From the NCBI GenBank assembly GCA_018222605.1, contig JAAEZZ010000006.1, positions 239,263 through 303,262 on the forward strand: a stretch of DNA of 64,000 nt. Direction: 5' to 3'. The notes beneath the pieces were generated by a model. The model made no database searches. It had not been told where the DNA came from and saw only the letters and a list, made by a program, of their open reading frames with translations. Positions 21,333 to 30,355 of the stretch are shown piece after piece (positions within the stretch are counted from its first letter, which is position 1; each line of letters begins with the position of its first letter). The translations under genes and the position numbers were made by a program. The DNA is from Alphaproteobacteria bacterium. Lineage in GTDB: Bacteria; Pseudomonadota; Alphaproteobacteria; Caulobacterales; Hyphomonadaceae.

Positions 21333-21887
21333 TCAGTTTGTCGTGACCTCAAACCGGGAGAGTTGCCACTGGGCAAGCTCCCATTCCGGCTTCAGCTCCA
21401 GCGCTTTCTGGAAGTCCAGATAGGCACCATGGATGTCTCCAAGCTTTTCCTTGGCAATCGCGCGGTTGTAATAGGCCGCATGGATGTCACTGGATTGCAG
21501 GCCGATTGCCGTGGTTAGAGCCTCCAGCGCGTTGGGATAATCCTTGAGGAAGATGTAGGCCGCGCCTTCATTGAGGTATACTTCACCTGCCTCGGGGTTG
21601 AGCTTTTTAGCCGTCTCGTAATCTGACAAAGCCTTGTCGTACTTGCCTGCACGCATGCGCAGAACTCCGCGATTTGTATAGGTCGCGGCACGATTGCCGG
21701 GATTCATGGCCTCTGATTCGATGGCGCGGGTGCAGGTTTCTTCACCTGCCTGAGGGCTTACCTGCTCAAATTTGGCGGCTTCAAAACACTCCTTGGCGAT
21801 GCCTCCACCCAGAATCATGACCTGTGCAAATGAGGCAGGTGTCGCGGCGATAAGCGCAAGCGCAGCCAGACTTATGGTCTTTTTCAT
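21333..21887 (-). CDS. Exported TPR-repeat protein
   Basis: A 184-residue protein with a clear signal peptide (MKKTISLAALALIAATPASFA) and about three tetratricopeptide repeats between residues 65 and 170, for example the NRGVLRMRAGKYDKALSDYE type. Two cysteines lie near the mature N-terminus (ECFEAAKF and GEETCTRA) and may form a disulfide. TPR proteins scaffold protein contacts; no partner can be named. Longer readings upstream run antisense to coxB. It is divergent from coxB across 165 bases. Confidence 0.8.
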   Translation of the reverse strand: MKKTISLAALALIAATPASFAQVMILGGGIAKECFEAAKFEQVSPQAGEETCTRAIESEAMNPGNRAATYTNRGVLRMRAGKYDKALSDYETAKKLNPEAGEVYLNEGAAYIFLKDYPNALEALTTAIGLQSSDIHAAYYNRAIAKEKLGDIHGAYLDFQKALELKPEWELAQWQLSRFEVTTN

Positions 21888-21999
21888 GCTGGTCGGGCCT
21901 TTCGTGTGACTTTGTGCTATTCTTCGAAAATACCATAGAAGCCGCAGTCCGGCGACAACCTGCGACAATATTGAGCGCGGAAAGTGGTAGGTTGCGGCT

Positions 22000-22009
22000 A
22001 ATACGTATT
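22000..22009. promoter_or_regulatory. Palindrome in the cox operon promoter region
   Basis: AATACGTATT is a perfect 10-base palindrome 43 bases before the coxB start, in the 165-base gap between divergent genes. It may mark a regulator site or overlap the promoter. No clear -35/-10 pair could be fixed. Confidence 0.3.
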
Positions 22010-22052
22010 GTAGATACAGGAGCACAGATTCCAACGAGACGAGGATTCCTTC

Positions 22053-23015
22053 GTGCGACACCTTCTTGCCGCCATGTGCGCCGCCATTCTGGCTGGTCCG
22101 GCGCTGGCATTCGAACCGACCGACGGCGCGCTGGGTATGCAGCCCGCTGCAACACGTATCGCGGAACGCATTCATCAGTTCCATGGATTTGTGCTGGTTA
22201 TCATCACCATCATCACGATTTTCGTGCTGGCCCTGCTGCTCTGGGTGATTTTCCGCCACAATAAAAAGGCGAACCCGCAGCCGCGCAAATTCAGCCACAA
22301 CACCCTGGTTGAGGTTGTCTGGACGGTGGTTCCGGCCCTGATCCTGGTGGCGATCGCCAGCCAATCCTTTCCTAACCTGTACTATCAGGATGTGGTTCCG
22401 AACCTGGAGCAGATCACCAGCAAGTCGAAGCAGCTGCAGGCCGATGGCAAGACAGGCGCTTATGAGCGCTACACCAAGAACTATTTCCCGGAAGCGGCTG
22501 AGAAGGGCTTTGTGAACATCAAGGCGCAAGGCAACCAGTGGAACTGGACCTACACCTATCCGGATATCGTTGATGATGCTGGCTATCCGCTGGAGTTCGT
22601 GTCGAACCCGCTTCAGGTTGGCCTGTCGACGGACTCCAAGGAAGGCGTGCGCAACCTGTCTGTTGATTACCCGATGGTGATCCCGGTTGGCCGCTATATC
22701 CGTTACTACACAGCTGCGGCTGACGTGATCCACTCTTGGACCGTTCCGGCTTTCGGTGTGAAGACGGATGCTGTTCCAGGTCGTCTGAACGAAGGCTGGT
22801 TCCTCGTTGATCAGCCGGGCGTTTACTACGGCCAGTGTTCAGAGCTTTGCGGTGTAAACCACGCTTACATGCCGATCGAAGTTCGGGTTGTCAGCGAAGA
22901 AGAATATGCCCGTTGGGCCGAGCTGATGCTGGCTGGCGATTATGACGCCGCAGCCGCTTCTGTTCGTCAAGTTGCATCCACTGAGCAGGCGACCAAGTTC
23001 GCCGCCAAACAGTAA
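22053..23015 (+). CDS. coxB: Cytochrome c oxidase subunit II (aa3 type)
   Basis: A 320-residue subunit holding the CuA centre that accepts electrons from cytochrome c. A signal-like segment ends in GPALAF, two membrane helices follow (about 45-70 and 85-110), then the periplasmic cupredoxin domain. CuA ligands are visible in C262-S-E-L-C266-G-V-N-H270-A-Y-M273, with the upstream His in DVIHSW. A loop at about 115-155, rich in Lys, Gln and Tyr, is longer than in many homologues. GTG start with GACGAGGA upstream. First gene of the oxidase operon. Confidence 0.95.
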   Translation: MRHLLAAMCAAILAGPALAFEPTDGALGMQPAATRIAERIHQFHGFVLVIITIITIFVLALLLWVIFRHNKKANPQPRKFSHNTLVEVVWTVVPALILVAIASQSFPNLYYQDVVPNLEQITSKSKQLQADGKTGAYERYTKNYFPEAAEKGFVNIKAQGNQWNWTYTYPDIVDDAGYPLEFVSNPLQVGLSTDSKEGVRNLSVDYPMVIPVGRYIRYYTAAADVIHSWTVPAFGVKTDAVPGRLNEGWFLVDQPGVYYGQCSELCGVNHAYMPIEVRVVSEEEYARWAELMLAGDYDAAAASVRQVASTEQATKFAAKQ

Positions 23016-23037
23016 TCTGAGAGAAGAGTGAATCGCC

Positions 23038-24705
23038 ATGCCTATGGATGAAGTTGCCCTCGACCATCACGACGCACACGATCATAAGCCCGGCTTTTTC
23101 AAGCGGTGGCTGTTTTCCACAAACCATAAAGACATCGGTACGCTTTACCTGATCTTCGCGCTGATCGCGGGTATCGTGGGGTACACCCTGTCTGGCCTGA
23201 TCCGCTGGGAACTGGCTGAGCCGGGTATCGGTGTGCTGACGCAATTCGTTTCCGGTGAAGGCGATGTTGCCATTCAGAATGCCAAGCATTTCTACAATAC
23301 CGTGATCACCTATCACGGCCTGATCATGATCTTCTTCATGGTCATGCCGGCTCTGATCGGCGGCTTCGGCAACTGGTTTGTGCCGTTGATGATCGGCGCG
23401 CCGGACATGGCCTTCCCGCGCATGAACAATATCTCGTTCTGGCTGACGGCAGCTGCCTTTGTGCTGGCCTGTATCTCCATGATGGTCCCGGGTGGATCTG
23501 CCGGTAATGGCTTTGCCGGTGGCTGGGTTCTCTATCCGCCGCTGTCTTCCACGACCGGTCACCCTGGTCCGGCCATGGATGTGCTGATCCTGTCGCTGCA
23601 CACGGCGGGTATCGCGTCCATCCTCGGCGCCATCAACTTCATCGTGACCATCCTGAACATGCGCGCACCTGGCATGACGCTGCACAAGATGCCGCTGTTT
23701 GCGTGGGGCGTTCTTGTCACGGCGGTTCTTCTGCTTCTGTCTCTGCCGGTCCTTGCTGCCGCGCTGACCATGCTGCTGACCGACCGTAACTTCGGTTCGC
23801 AGTTCTTCAATCCGGCCGGTGGCGGTGACCCGATCATGTTCCAGCACCTGTTCTGGTTCTTCGGTCACCCGGAAGTGTACATCATGATCCTGCCGGCCTT
23901 CGGCATCATCAGCCACATCGTCTCGACCTTCTCCAAGAAGCCGATCTTCGGCTATCTCGGCATGGCCTACGCTATGGTCTCCATCGGTGTGATCGGCTTT
24001 GTTGTGTGGGCGCACCACATGTACACGGTCGGTATGAATGTTGACCTGAAAGCCTACTTTGTGGCCGCAACCATGGTCATCGCGGTTCCGACGGGCATCA
24101 AGATCTTCTCATGGATCGCCACAATGTGGGGCGGCTCTATTGAATTCAAGGTTCCGATGCTCTGGGCAATCGGCTTCATCTTCCTGTTCACTGTTGGCGG
24201 TGTGACCGGTGTGGTTCTGGCAAACGCCGGTATCGACCACGCCCTTCACGACACCTACTACGTCGTTGCGCACTTCCACTACGTGCTGTCTCTGGGCGCC
24301 GTGTTTGGCCTGTTCGCGGGCTGGTACTACTGGTTCGAGAAGATGTTCGGCATCAAGTATAATGGCTTCATTGGCGGCCTGCACTTCTGGCTGATGTTCG
24401 TCGGGTCTAACGTCCTGTTCTTCCCGCAGCACTTCCTGGGTCTGCAGGGCATGCCGCGCCGCTATATCGACTATGCTGACGGCTTCGCCACCTGGCACCA
24501 CATCTCTTCCATCGGCTATGCGATCACGCTGGTTGCAACTCTGGTCTTCTTCGTGGGCCTGGTTGAAGCTCTCGTCCGCCGCCGCAAGGGTGTCGCCAAT
24601 CCGTGGGGTGAAGGCGCGACGACCCTGGAGTGGACGCTGTCATCTCCGCCGCCATTCCACCAGTATAACGAGCTGCCGCACGTTACTGCGAAGGGTGGCC
24701 ACTAA
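23038..24705 (+). CDS. coxA: Cytochrome c oxidase subunit I (aa3 type)
   Basis: A 555-residue catalytic subunit with 12 membrane helices binding heme a, heme a3 and CuB. H277-P-E279-V-Y281 supplies the CuB ligand, the D-pathway Glu and the cross-linked Tyr. H326-H327 are the other CuB ligands, and [15 protein letters not shown] carries the heme ligands. Together with the Tyr in HPEVY, this marks an A-family oxidase. AGAGAAGAGTG precedes the start. It reduces oxygen to water and pumps protons. Confidence 0.98.
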   Translation: MPMDEVALDHHDAHDHKPGFFKRWLFSTNHKDIGTLYLIFALIAGIVGYTLSGLIRWELAEPGIGVLTQFVSGEGDVAIQNAKHFYNTVITYHGLIMIFFMVMPALIGGFGNWFVPLMIGAPDMAFPRMNNISFWLTAAAFVLACISMMVPGGSAGNGFAGGWVLYPPLSSTTGHPGPAMDVLILSLHTAGIASILGAINFIVTILNMRAPGMTLHKMPLFAWGVLVTAVLLLLSLPVLAAALTMLLTDRNFGSQFFNPAGGGDPIMFQHLFWFFGHPEVYIMILPAFGIISHIVSTFSKKPIFGYLGMAYAMVSIGVIGFVVWAHHMYTVGMNVDLKAYFVAATMVIAVPTGIKIFSWIATMWGGSIEFKVPMLWAIGFIFLFTVGGVTGVVLANAGIDHALHDTYYVVAHFHYVLSLGAVFGLFAGWYYWFEKMFGIKYNGFIGGLHFWLMFVGSNVLFFPQHFLGLQGMPRRYIDYADGFATWHHISSIGYAITLVATLVFFVGLVEALVRRRKGVANPWGEGATTLEWTLSSPPPFHQYNELPHVTAKGGH

Positions 24706-24815
24706 TTCAAGGGAGGAGGGCGCGGCCCTCCTGCCAGTCTGAATGAAACACGGGGCGGCCCAGCGTACAAAGGCGCATGGGCCGTTTCACTTCTAAGTCC
24801 TCATCAAGAGCACCC

Positions 24816-25769
24816 ATGACCGACATGTCTGCATCCGAAACGAAACGCTACGCCACGGCAGGTGACTATGTTCAGCTGTTGAAGCCGCGCATCATGATGC
24901 TGGTTGTGTTTACGGCCGTGTCCGGTCTGATCGCGGCTGTCGGCGTGACCGGTCAGTCGATCAATCCGATCATGGCGGCCATTGCCACACTCTCCATTGC
25001 ATTGGGGTCTGGTGCGGCGGGCGCGATCAATATGTGGTACGATTCCGATATCGACCAGATCATGACCCGCACTTCGACGCGGCCGATCCCGTCCGGCGCG
25101 GTGCCGCGTGAGGAAGCGCTGGCCATGGGCCTGATCATGAGCGGTGTTTCCGTGATGCTGATGTGGCTCGCGTCCAACTGGCTCGCGGCGGGCTTGCTGG
25201 CCTTTTCCATCTTCTATTATGGCGTCATCTACACGATGTGGCTGAAGCGCTCGACGCCCCAGAACATCGTCATTGGTGGTGGAGCCGGGGCGTTTCCCCC
25301 GGTCATCGGATGGGCCGCCGTAACAGGCAACACGCCGCTGGATGCCTGGATCCTGTTCGCGATCATCTTCTTCTGGACGCCTCCGCATTTCTGGGCGCTC
25401 AGCCTGCTGGCGCATGGCGAGTATGAGAAGGCCGGTGTGCCCATGCTGCCGGTGACGCACGGAGCCAAGACGACGCGTAACCATATCCTGCTTTACACTT
25501 TGCTGCTCGTGCCACTGGCCATGGCGCCGCTTCTGACAGGGCTTGGCGGTTGGCTCTATGGGGCCGTTGCGGGTGTATTGGGCCTGGTTTTCCTGTCCTA
25601 TGCTGTCCGTGTTTGGCGGTCCAATGCAGGCGACAAGGGCGCACCGCCGGCTGACATGAAATTGGCCAAGGGCATGTTTCTGTTTTCGATCCTTTACCTG
25701 TTCGTGGTTTTTGCGGCCCTCATCGTTGAGCACGCGTTCGGGCTGTATTTTCCGGTAAAGGTGTTCTGA
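24816..25769 (+). CDS. ctaB: Protoheme IX farnesyltransferase (heme O synthase)
   Basis: A 317-residue membrane prenyltransferase that converts heme B to heme O for the oxidase. The Asp-rich motif is in NMWYDSDIDQIMTRTSTRP, and the later FFWTPPHFWALSLL segment is typical of the family. I chose the ATG at 24816 because it gives the usual short lead before YVQLLKPRIM. An earlier in-frame ATG at 24777 has AAAGG very close upstream and remains possible. It lies inside the oxidase operon. Confidence 0.94.
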   Translation: MTDMSASETKRYATAGDYVQLLKPRIMMLVVFTAVSGLIAAVGVTGQSINPIMAAIATLSIALGSGAAGAINMWYDSDIDQIMTRTSTRPIPSGAVPREEALAMGLIMSGVSVMLMWLASNWLAAGLLAFSIFYYGVIYTMWLKRSTPQNIVIGGGAGAFPPVIGWAAVTGNTPLDAWILFAIIFFWTPPHFWALSLLAHGEYEKAGVPMLPVTHGAKTTRNHILLYTLLLVPLAMAPLLTGLGGWLYGAVAGVLGLVFLSYAVRVWRSNAGDKGAPPADMKLAKGMFLFSILYLFVVFAALIVEHAFGLYFPVKVF

Positions 25770-25770
25770 G

Positions 25771-26094
25771 ATGACTGAGCCGGATAACAAATACGAGGGG
25801 CAGTTTACGGCGCCCTATACGCCAAGCGCAGAGGAGCAGCTTGCCCGACGCAGCCGTAACCGTGTTCTGGGCTTTGCCTTGGCGGCTTTTGTTATTCTGG
25901 TCGGTGTCGTGACCTTTATTCGCCTGTCTTCATCAGATCTCAGCAAGAGCGGTTTCTATTATAATTTCAAGGATAAGGCAGCTGATGAGGAGATGGAGTT
26001 GCCGCCCGGCATGGATCCGGACCAGGCTGCTCCCCCACCCAGTCTGACGCCAGTTGAGCCAGAGGCGGATGAGCCGCGCGGGGAGGATCTGTAA
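25771..26094 (+). CDS. Small single-span membrane protein of the cox operon
   Basis: A 107-residue protein with one membrane helix (about residues 30-50, GFALAAFVILVGVVTFIRL), a basic stretch before it and a Pro- and Glu-rich tail. It lies 1 base after ctaB, and its stop overlaps the ctaG start by one base. The position matches the small, poorly conserved CoxF-type or hypothetical genes between ctaB and ctaG in other alphaproteobacteria. Topology predicts cytoplasmic N-terminus and periplasmic tail. It may be an oxidase assembly factor or accessory subunit; this is inferred from position only. Confidence 0.75.
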   Translation: MTEPDNKYEGQFTAPYTPSAEEQLARRSRNRVLGFALAAFVILVGVVTFIRLSSSDLSKSGFYYNFKDKAADEEMELPPGMDPDQAAPPPSLTPVEPEADEPRGEDL

Positions 26095-26672
26095 TGAAGC
26101 TTTCCAATATGCAGGTCGCGGCCATTTCGCTTGCTGTCTTTGGGGGCATGCTGGGCCTCGGCTTTGCGGCTGACCCGCTTTACAATACCTTCTGCCGTGT
26201 CACCGGATTTGGTGGTACGACCCGAATCGCGACGGCTGCGCCGGACAAGGTAGCCGATCAGATGGTGCAGGTCCGTTTTGACGCGAACGTCGCGGACATG
26301 CCGTTGATCTTCCGTCCGTTGCAATCCGATCAGACGTTGAAGCTGGGCCAGCATGGCCTTGCCTTTTATGAGGTGACCAACCCGACAGACCGCGAATACC
26401 GCGTCGTCGCCACCTATAATGTGACCCCGCATTATGCCGGTCCGTTCTTCTACAAGCTGGAATGCTTCTGCTTTGAAGAGCGCGTCATCGCGCCTGGGGA
26501 AACCAAGAAATTGCCTGTTGTCTATTTCGTCTCCGCAGACATGCAGGATGATCGCGTTTCGCGAAATCTGGAGACTATAACACTTAGCTATACGTTCTTT
26601 GAAAGCTCGGCCTATTCAGGGCCAAAGGAAGCCGCTGTGAAAGGTGCGGCGAATTCGGCCAAACCCGGCTGA
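26094..26672 (+). CDS. ctaG: Cytochrome c oxidase copper chaperone CtaG/Cox11
   Basis: A 192-residue membrane-anchored copper protein that delivers copper to CuB of subunit I. A single N-terminal membrane helix spans about 8-27. The copper-binding C124-F-C126-F motif is present, and a further Cys sits at C34 after the helix, as in Cox11. PLIFRPLQSDQTLKLGQ and CFCFEERVI are typical segments. The start shares a base with the preceding stop, suggesting coupled translation. Confidence 0.95.
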   Translation: MKLSNMQVAAISLAVFGGMLGLGFAADPLYNTFCRVTGFGGTTRIATAAPDKVADQMVQVRFDANVADMPLIFRPLQSDQTLKLGQHGLAFYEVTNPTDREYRVVATYNVTPHYAGPFFYKLECFCFEERVIAPGETKKLPVVYFVSADMQDDRVSRNLETITLSYTFFESSAYSGPKEAAVKGAANSAKPG

Positions 26673-26749
26673 TACAGTTGCGTTTCCTATGCGGAGCGGG
26701 CTAAAGAGCGATTTGATTCATGTGAATTTCTAGAGGGGTCTAAAAGGCC

Positions 26750-27622
26750 ATGGCTCACGACGAAGTCAAACACGATTACCATCTCGTCAATCCTTCCCCC
26801 TGGCCATTGCTGGGGTCTTTGTCCGTCGTCGTTACGGCGCTTGGCGGGGTAACCTTCATGAAAGGCCTGTTCGGCCTTGAACAGGGCACCTGGTGGCTGC
26901 TCGCCCTCGGCCTGGCTATGGTCATGTGGGTCATGTTCGGCTGGTGGCGCGAAGTCATCAAAGAAGGCCGTGTCGGGGACCACACACCAGTCGTTACGAT
27001 TGGTCTGCGTTACGGGATGATCCTGTTCATTGCCTCCGAAGTCATGTTCTTCGCGGGCTGGTTCTGGAGCTTCTTTGAGTTCGCGATCTTTGAAAGCGCT
27101 CGCGTCGGTCCAAACTGGGACTCTGCAAACCCGCTTTTCGCTGACGGGCTTGCCCGCTTCAAGGATTGGCCGCCTGTTGGCGTTGAGACCTTTGACCCCT
27201 TCCATTTGCCGCTGATGAACACGCTGATTCTGCTTCTGTCCGGTACAACAGTTACCTGGGCGCACCACGCCCTGCAGCATGATGACCGTTCCGGTGCAAA
27301 GCTTGGCCTGCTGCTGACGATCATCCTCGGCATGGCATTCACCTGCCTGCAGATTTTCGAATACCAGCACGCCCAGTTCACTTTTGACGGCACGTTGTAT
27401 GGCTCTGCCTTCTTCATGGCGACCGGCTTCCACGGTGCTCACGTTGTGATCGGGACGATCTTCCTGATTGTCTGCCTGCTGCGCCTGATGGCTGGCAACA
27501 TGACGTCAGAGAAACACCTGGGCTTCGAGTTTGCTGCCTGGTACTGGCACTTCGTTGATGTTGTCTGGCTGTTCCTGTTTGCCTTTGTCTATGTGGTGCC
27601 ATTCCTGGCTCATGGCGGTTAG
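26750..27622 (+). CDS. coxC: Cytochrome c oxidase subunit III
   Basis: A 290-residue subunit with about seven membrane helices. Segments such as HDYHLVNPSPWPLLGSLS, SEVMFFAGWFWSFF and the C-terminal EFAAWYWHFVDVVWLFLF are diagnostic. It stabilises the oxidase and its proton uptake. No DUF983-type gene separates it from surf1, although one often does in related operons. A hairpin terminator candidate follows. Confidence 0.96.
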   Translation: MAHDEVKHDYHLVNPSPWPLLGSLSVVVTALGGVTFMKGLFGLEQGTWWLLALGLAMVMWVMFGWWREVIKEGRVGDHTPVVTIGLRYGMILFIASEVMFFAGWFWSFFEFAIFESARVGPNWDSANPLFADGLARFKDWPPVGVETFDPFHLPLMNTLILLLSGTTVTWAHHALQHDDRSGAKLGLLLTIILGMAFTCLQIFEYQHAQFTFDGTLYGSAFFMATGFHGAHVVIGTIFLIVCLLRLMAGNMTSEKHLGFEFAAWYWHFVDVVWLFLFAFVYVVPFLAHGG

Positions 27623-27650
27623 GCAATCTTGCTGACGAGCTAATCTACAC

Positions 27651-27690
27651 CAGGCCCGCCGGCGACATGCCTGGCGGGCCTGATTTCTTT
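27651..27690 (+). terminator. Hairpin between coxC and surf1, possible partial terminator
   Basis: CAGGCCCGCC pairs perfectly with GGCGGGCCTG (27673-27682) across a 12-base loop, followed by ATTTCTTT. The T-run is broken, so it may attenuate rather than stop transcription into surf1-thrC. Confidence 0.6.
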
Positions 27691-27706
27691 CAAGGTAGAG
27701 TTTTCC

Positions 27707-28399
27707 ATGAGCTTCCGGCCATATCCTGTGATGACGGTGTTTACGCTGGTCAGTCTGGTCATCCTGGTCATGCTGGGAAACTGGCAGTATGGCCGGTTCA
27801 GCGAGAAGATGGCACTGGATGAGATGGAGCCTGAATGGCAGATGCTGGAAGGCCGCGTCGTGCCAGGCAGCGAAGCCATGGTCTACGCTTATGCGGATGG
27901 GGCTTCCGCCTGGCGCCGGGTGGTGGCGATCGATCGCGGCGACGACATTGTCTTCACCACAATTGAACTGTTGTATCAGGTCGATGCGCCGGTGCCGTGT
28001 CAGGGGCCAGATTGCGGATCCAATCTCAAATTTGCGGCAGAGGGAATCTACAAGGCGCCGGGTGGAAAGAACCCGTTCGCAGGCAAGGACCATCCTGCCT
28101 CTGGCGTGTTCTACTCCTATAAACCTGCGGAACTTTCGCAATTGCTGTCACCGGAAAATGCGGCGCGCGTCAATCCGGATGTCTTTGAACCTCAAACATT
28201 GCGCATGGTCGAGAATGGGCGGGCAAAGGCGGGACGCAACCCGTTCGCTCGGCTCCGAATGGATGATCAACTGCCGCCCCAGCGGCATTTTGGCTATGCG
28301 ATTACGTGGTGGGGGCTCGCCATGGCCTTGCTGGCTGTGTATCTGGCTTTCCATCACCAGAAAGGCCGCTTGCGGCTACGCGGAAGGAATGGATCGTGA
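27707..28399 (+). CDS. SURF1-family oxidase assembly protein
   Basis: A 230-residue protein with a membrane helix at each end, the hallmark topology of SURF1/Shy1, which helps insert heme A. The N-terminal LGNWQYGRF and the C-terminal PQRHFGYAITWWGLAMALL are the family anchors. The periplasmic core is divergent and carries a C98-x4-C103 pair (PCQGPDC) not usual in the family. Its stop overlaps the thrC start (GTGA). Confidence 0.85.
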   Translation: MSFRPYPVMTVFTLVSLVILVMLGNWQYGRFSEKMALDEMEPEWQMLEGRVVPGSEAMVYAYADGASAWRRVVAIDRGDDIVFTTIELLYQVDAPVPCQGPDCGSNLKFAAEGIYKAPGGKNPFAGKDHPASGVFYSYKPAELSQLLSPENAARVNPDVFEPQTLRMVENGRAKAGRNPFARLRMDDQLPPQRHFGYAITWWGLAMALLAVYLAFHHQKGRLRLRGRNGS

Positions 28400-29772
28400 A
28401 GTATATTTCCACACGGGGACAATCTGAACCTGTTGATTTTGTCGGGGCGTGTCTGGCTGGCTTGGCGCCCGATGGGGGGCTGTATGTTCCGGAAACATTT
28501 CCGTCCATCGCACCGGCCAAACCGGGCGAGACCTATACGCAGGTTGCCTCGCGTATCCTGTCTGCATTTGCGGGCGATACCCTGTCCCAGGATGAGTTGC
28601 TGGGCCTTTGCGAAAAAGCCTACGGCACTTTCGCGCACCAGTCTGTTGCACCACTGACGCAGACTGGTCCGGCCAGCTGGCTGCTGGAACTGCACCACGG
28701 CCCGACGCTGGCGTTCAAGGATGTTGCAATGCAGTTGATCGGTCAGCTGTATGACCATTTGCTGGCCAAGACCGGCCAGCGCATGACGATCATGTGCGCG
28801 ACGTCTGGTGATACCGGCGGTGCTGCGGCGGCGGCTTTTGCTGGAGCAAAGAATGCCAATCTGGTCATCCTGCATCCGTTTGAGCGTATCTCTCCGGTGC
28901 AGCGCCTGTTCATGACGACCACCGGGGCGGACAATGTTTTCAATCTAGCGCTCGATAGTGATTTCGATAATTGTCAAACGATTGTGAAATCCCTGTTCTC
29001 GGATCGAGACTTTGTCACACGCGTTGGCCTCTCTGGCGTCAACTCCATCAACTGGGTGCGTATCGCGGCGCAGATGGTTTATTACGCGACAGCTCAGGCT
29101 GCGCTGGCTCAGCCCATCCGCTTCGTGGTGCCGAGCGGGAATATGGGCGATGCTCTGGCAGGTTATGTGGCCGCACGCTGCGGAATGCTGACAGGTGGCC
29201 TGGAAATCGTCTGTGCCGTGAACGAAAATGATTCCCTGGCGCGTATCTTCAATACGGGCATCATGGCGAGAGAGGCTGCGGTTTCCACGCCCAGTCCCGC
29301 CATGGATATTTCCATCCCGTCCAATTTCGAGCGCCTGCTGTTTGAACTGTCAGGACGTGACAGCGATGTCGTGCGTGTGGCCTATAATACGTTTGCCCAG
29401 TCCGGAGAGGCCGTGCTGCCGGAAAACGTCACCAGTCGGCTTGCCTGTTCCGGCATGAAGGCGGCAAGTGTCAGCAATCTCGACACGATGGCAGAGATGA
29501 AGAGAGTTGAGGCTGAAACCGGCTGGCTGGTTTGTCCGCACACGGCCGTTGGAACGCATGTTGCGCGATCCTTGCCGCAGGCTGATGTGGCAACGGTCGT
29601 GCTGGCAACGGCGTCTCCTGCGAAGTTCCCTGAAACGGTTCTGGAGGCGACGGGGCGTGACTGTCCGTTGCCGGACCGTGTCAAAGGCCTGCGTGATCAG
29701 GAAGAGGTGTTTGAGCGCATCGAACCAAATCTTGGCGCTGTACGTGCGCGCGTAGAAGAGATCACCGGGTAG
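28396..29772 (+). CDS. thrC: Threonine synthase
   Basis: A 458-residue PLP enzyme that converts O-phosphohomoserine to threonine. The PLP lysine is K108 in HHGPTLAFKDVAMQ, and ATSGDTGGAAAAAFAG is the phosphate-cofactor loop. The N-terminal KYISTRGQ is standard for the long bacterial form. I chose the GTG at 28396: GGAAGGA lies upstream, and the start overlaps the surf1 stop. Its place at the end of a cox operon is common in alphaproteobacteria; the M16 protease gene often found next is absent. Confidence 0.95.
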   Translation: MKYISTRGQSEPVDFVGACLAGLAPDGGLYVPETFPSIAPAKPGETYTQVASRILSAFAGDTLSQDELLGLCEKAYGTFAHQSVAPLTQTGPASWLLELHHGPTLAFKDVAMQLIGQLYDHLLAKTGQRMTIMCATSGDTGGAAAAAFAGAKNANLVILHPFERISPVQRLFMTTTGADNVFNLALDSDFDNCQTIVKSLFSDRDFVTRVGLSGVNSINWVRIAAQMVYYATAQAALAQPIRFVVPSGNMGDALAGYVAARCGMLTGGLEIVCAVNENDSLARIFNTGIMAREAAVSTPSPAMDISIPSNFERLLFELSGRDSDVVRVAYNTFAQSGEAVLPENVTSRLACSGMKAASVSNLDTMAEMKRVEAETGWLVCPHTAVGTHVARSLPQADVATVVLATASPAKFPETVLEATGRDCPLPDRVKGLRDQEEVFERIEPNLGAVRARVEEITG

Positions 29773-29775
29773 GTC

Positions 29776-30339
29776 ATGCCTCCGAGAAGAAAGGATACGG
29801 TCCTTGTTTCGGAGCGCCTGGTGATCACACCGGCGCGGAAATCTGACTTTGAGGACTGGTCTGAACTGCGTAAATCCAGCCGCAAGCATCTGGAGCGGTG
29901 GGAGCCGCTGTGGTCCAAGGATGCCAATTCCAGGGCAGACTGGACGCGGCGCACGCATGCTTGGAAAAATGGCTGGAAGTCCGGTCGGGCTTTTGTCTTC
30001 CTGATGCGGCGCCTGAAGGATGACCGCCTTGTCGGCGGTATTTCCCTCACCAATGTTCGCCCATGGCCCGCCAGCGCGGCCAGCATGGGCTATTGGCTCG
30101 GAAAGGACTTCCAGGGCCATGGCTACATGGCTGAAGGAGTCGGGGCTGTTTGCCAATGGTCTTTCAGTGAATTGGGACTTTATCGCATAGAAGCCGGCAT
30201 TCTGGCATCAAACCTGCGTTCCCGGAAAGTATTGGAAACAAACGGATTTCAGGAAGAGGGACATGCAAAGGCTTATCTCGAAATCGCGGGCGAACGCCGC
30301 GATCATGTCCTTTTCGCCCTCGTCAGGCCGGAGTCATAG
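29776..30339 (+). CDS. GNAT N-acetyltransferase, RimJ-like
   Basis: A 187-residue acetyltransferase of the RimJ/RimL group. It has the N-terminal SERLVITPARKSDFEDW, the acetyl-CoA loop MGYWLGKDFQGHGYMAEG around residue 110, and the C-terminal YRIEAGILASNLRSRKVLETNGFQ. RimJ-type enzymes acetylate the N-terminus of ribosomal or other proteins; the substrate here is unknown. It starts 4 bases after thrC and follows it in the conserved order seen in relatives. Confidence 0.87.
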   Translation: MPPRRKDTVLVSERLVITPARKSDFEDWSELRKSSRKHLERWEPLWSKDANSRADWTRRTHAWKNGWKSGRAFVFLMRRLKDDRLVGGISLTNVRPWPASAASMGYWLGKDFQGHGYMAEGVGAVCQWSFSELGLYRIEAGILASNLRSRKVLETNGFQEEGHAKAYLEIAGERRDHVLFALVRPES

Positions 30340-30355
30340 CGATACATATGGTTAT

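Noticed and set aside
22891..24018. 375-codon open frame opposite coxA
   Set aside because: Antisense to a certain coxA; His-, Arg- and Asp-rich with no structure.
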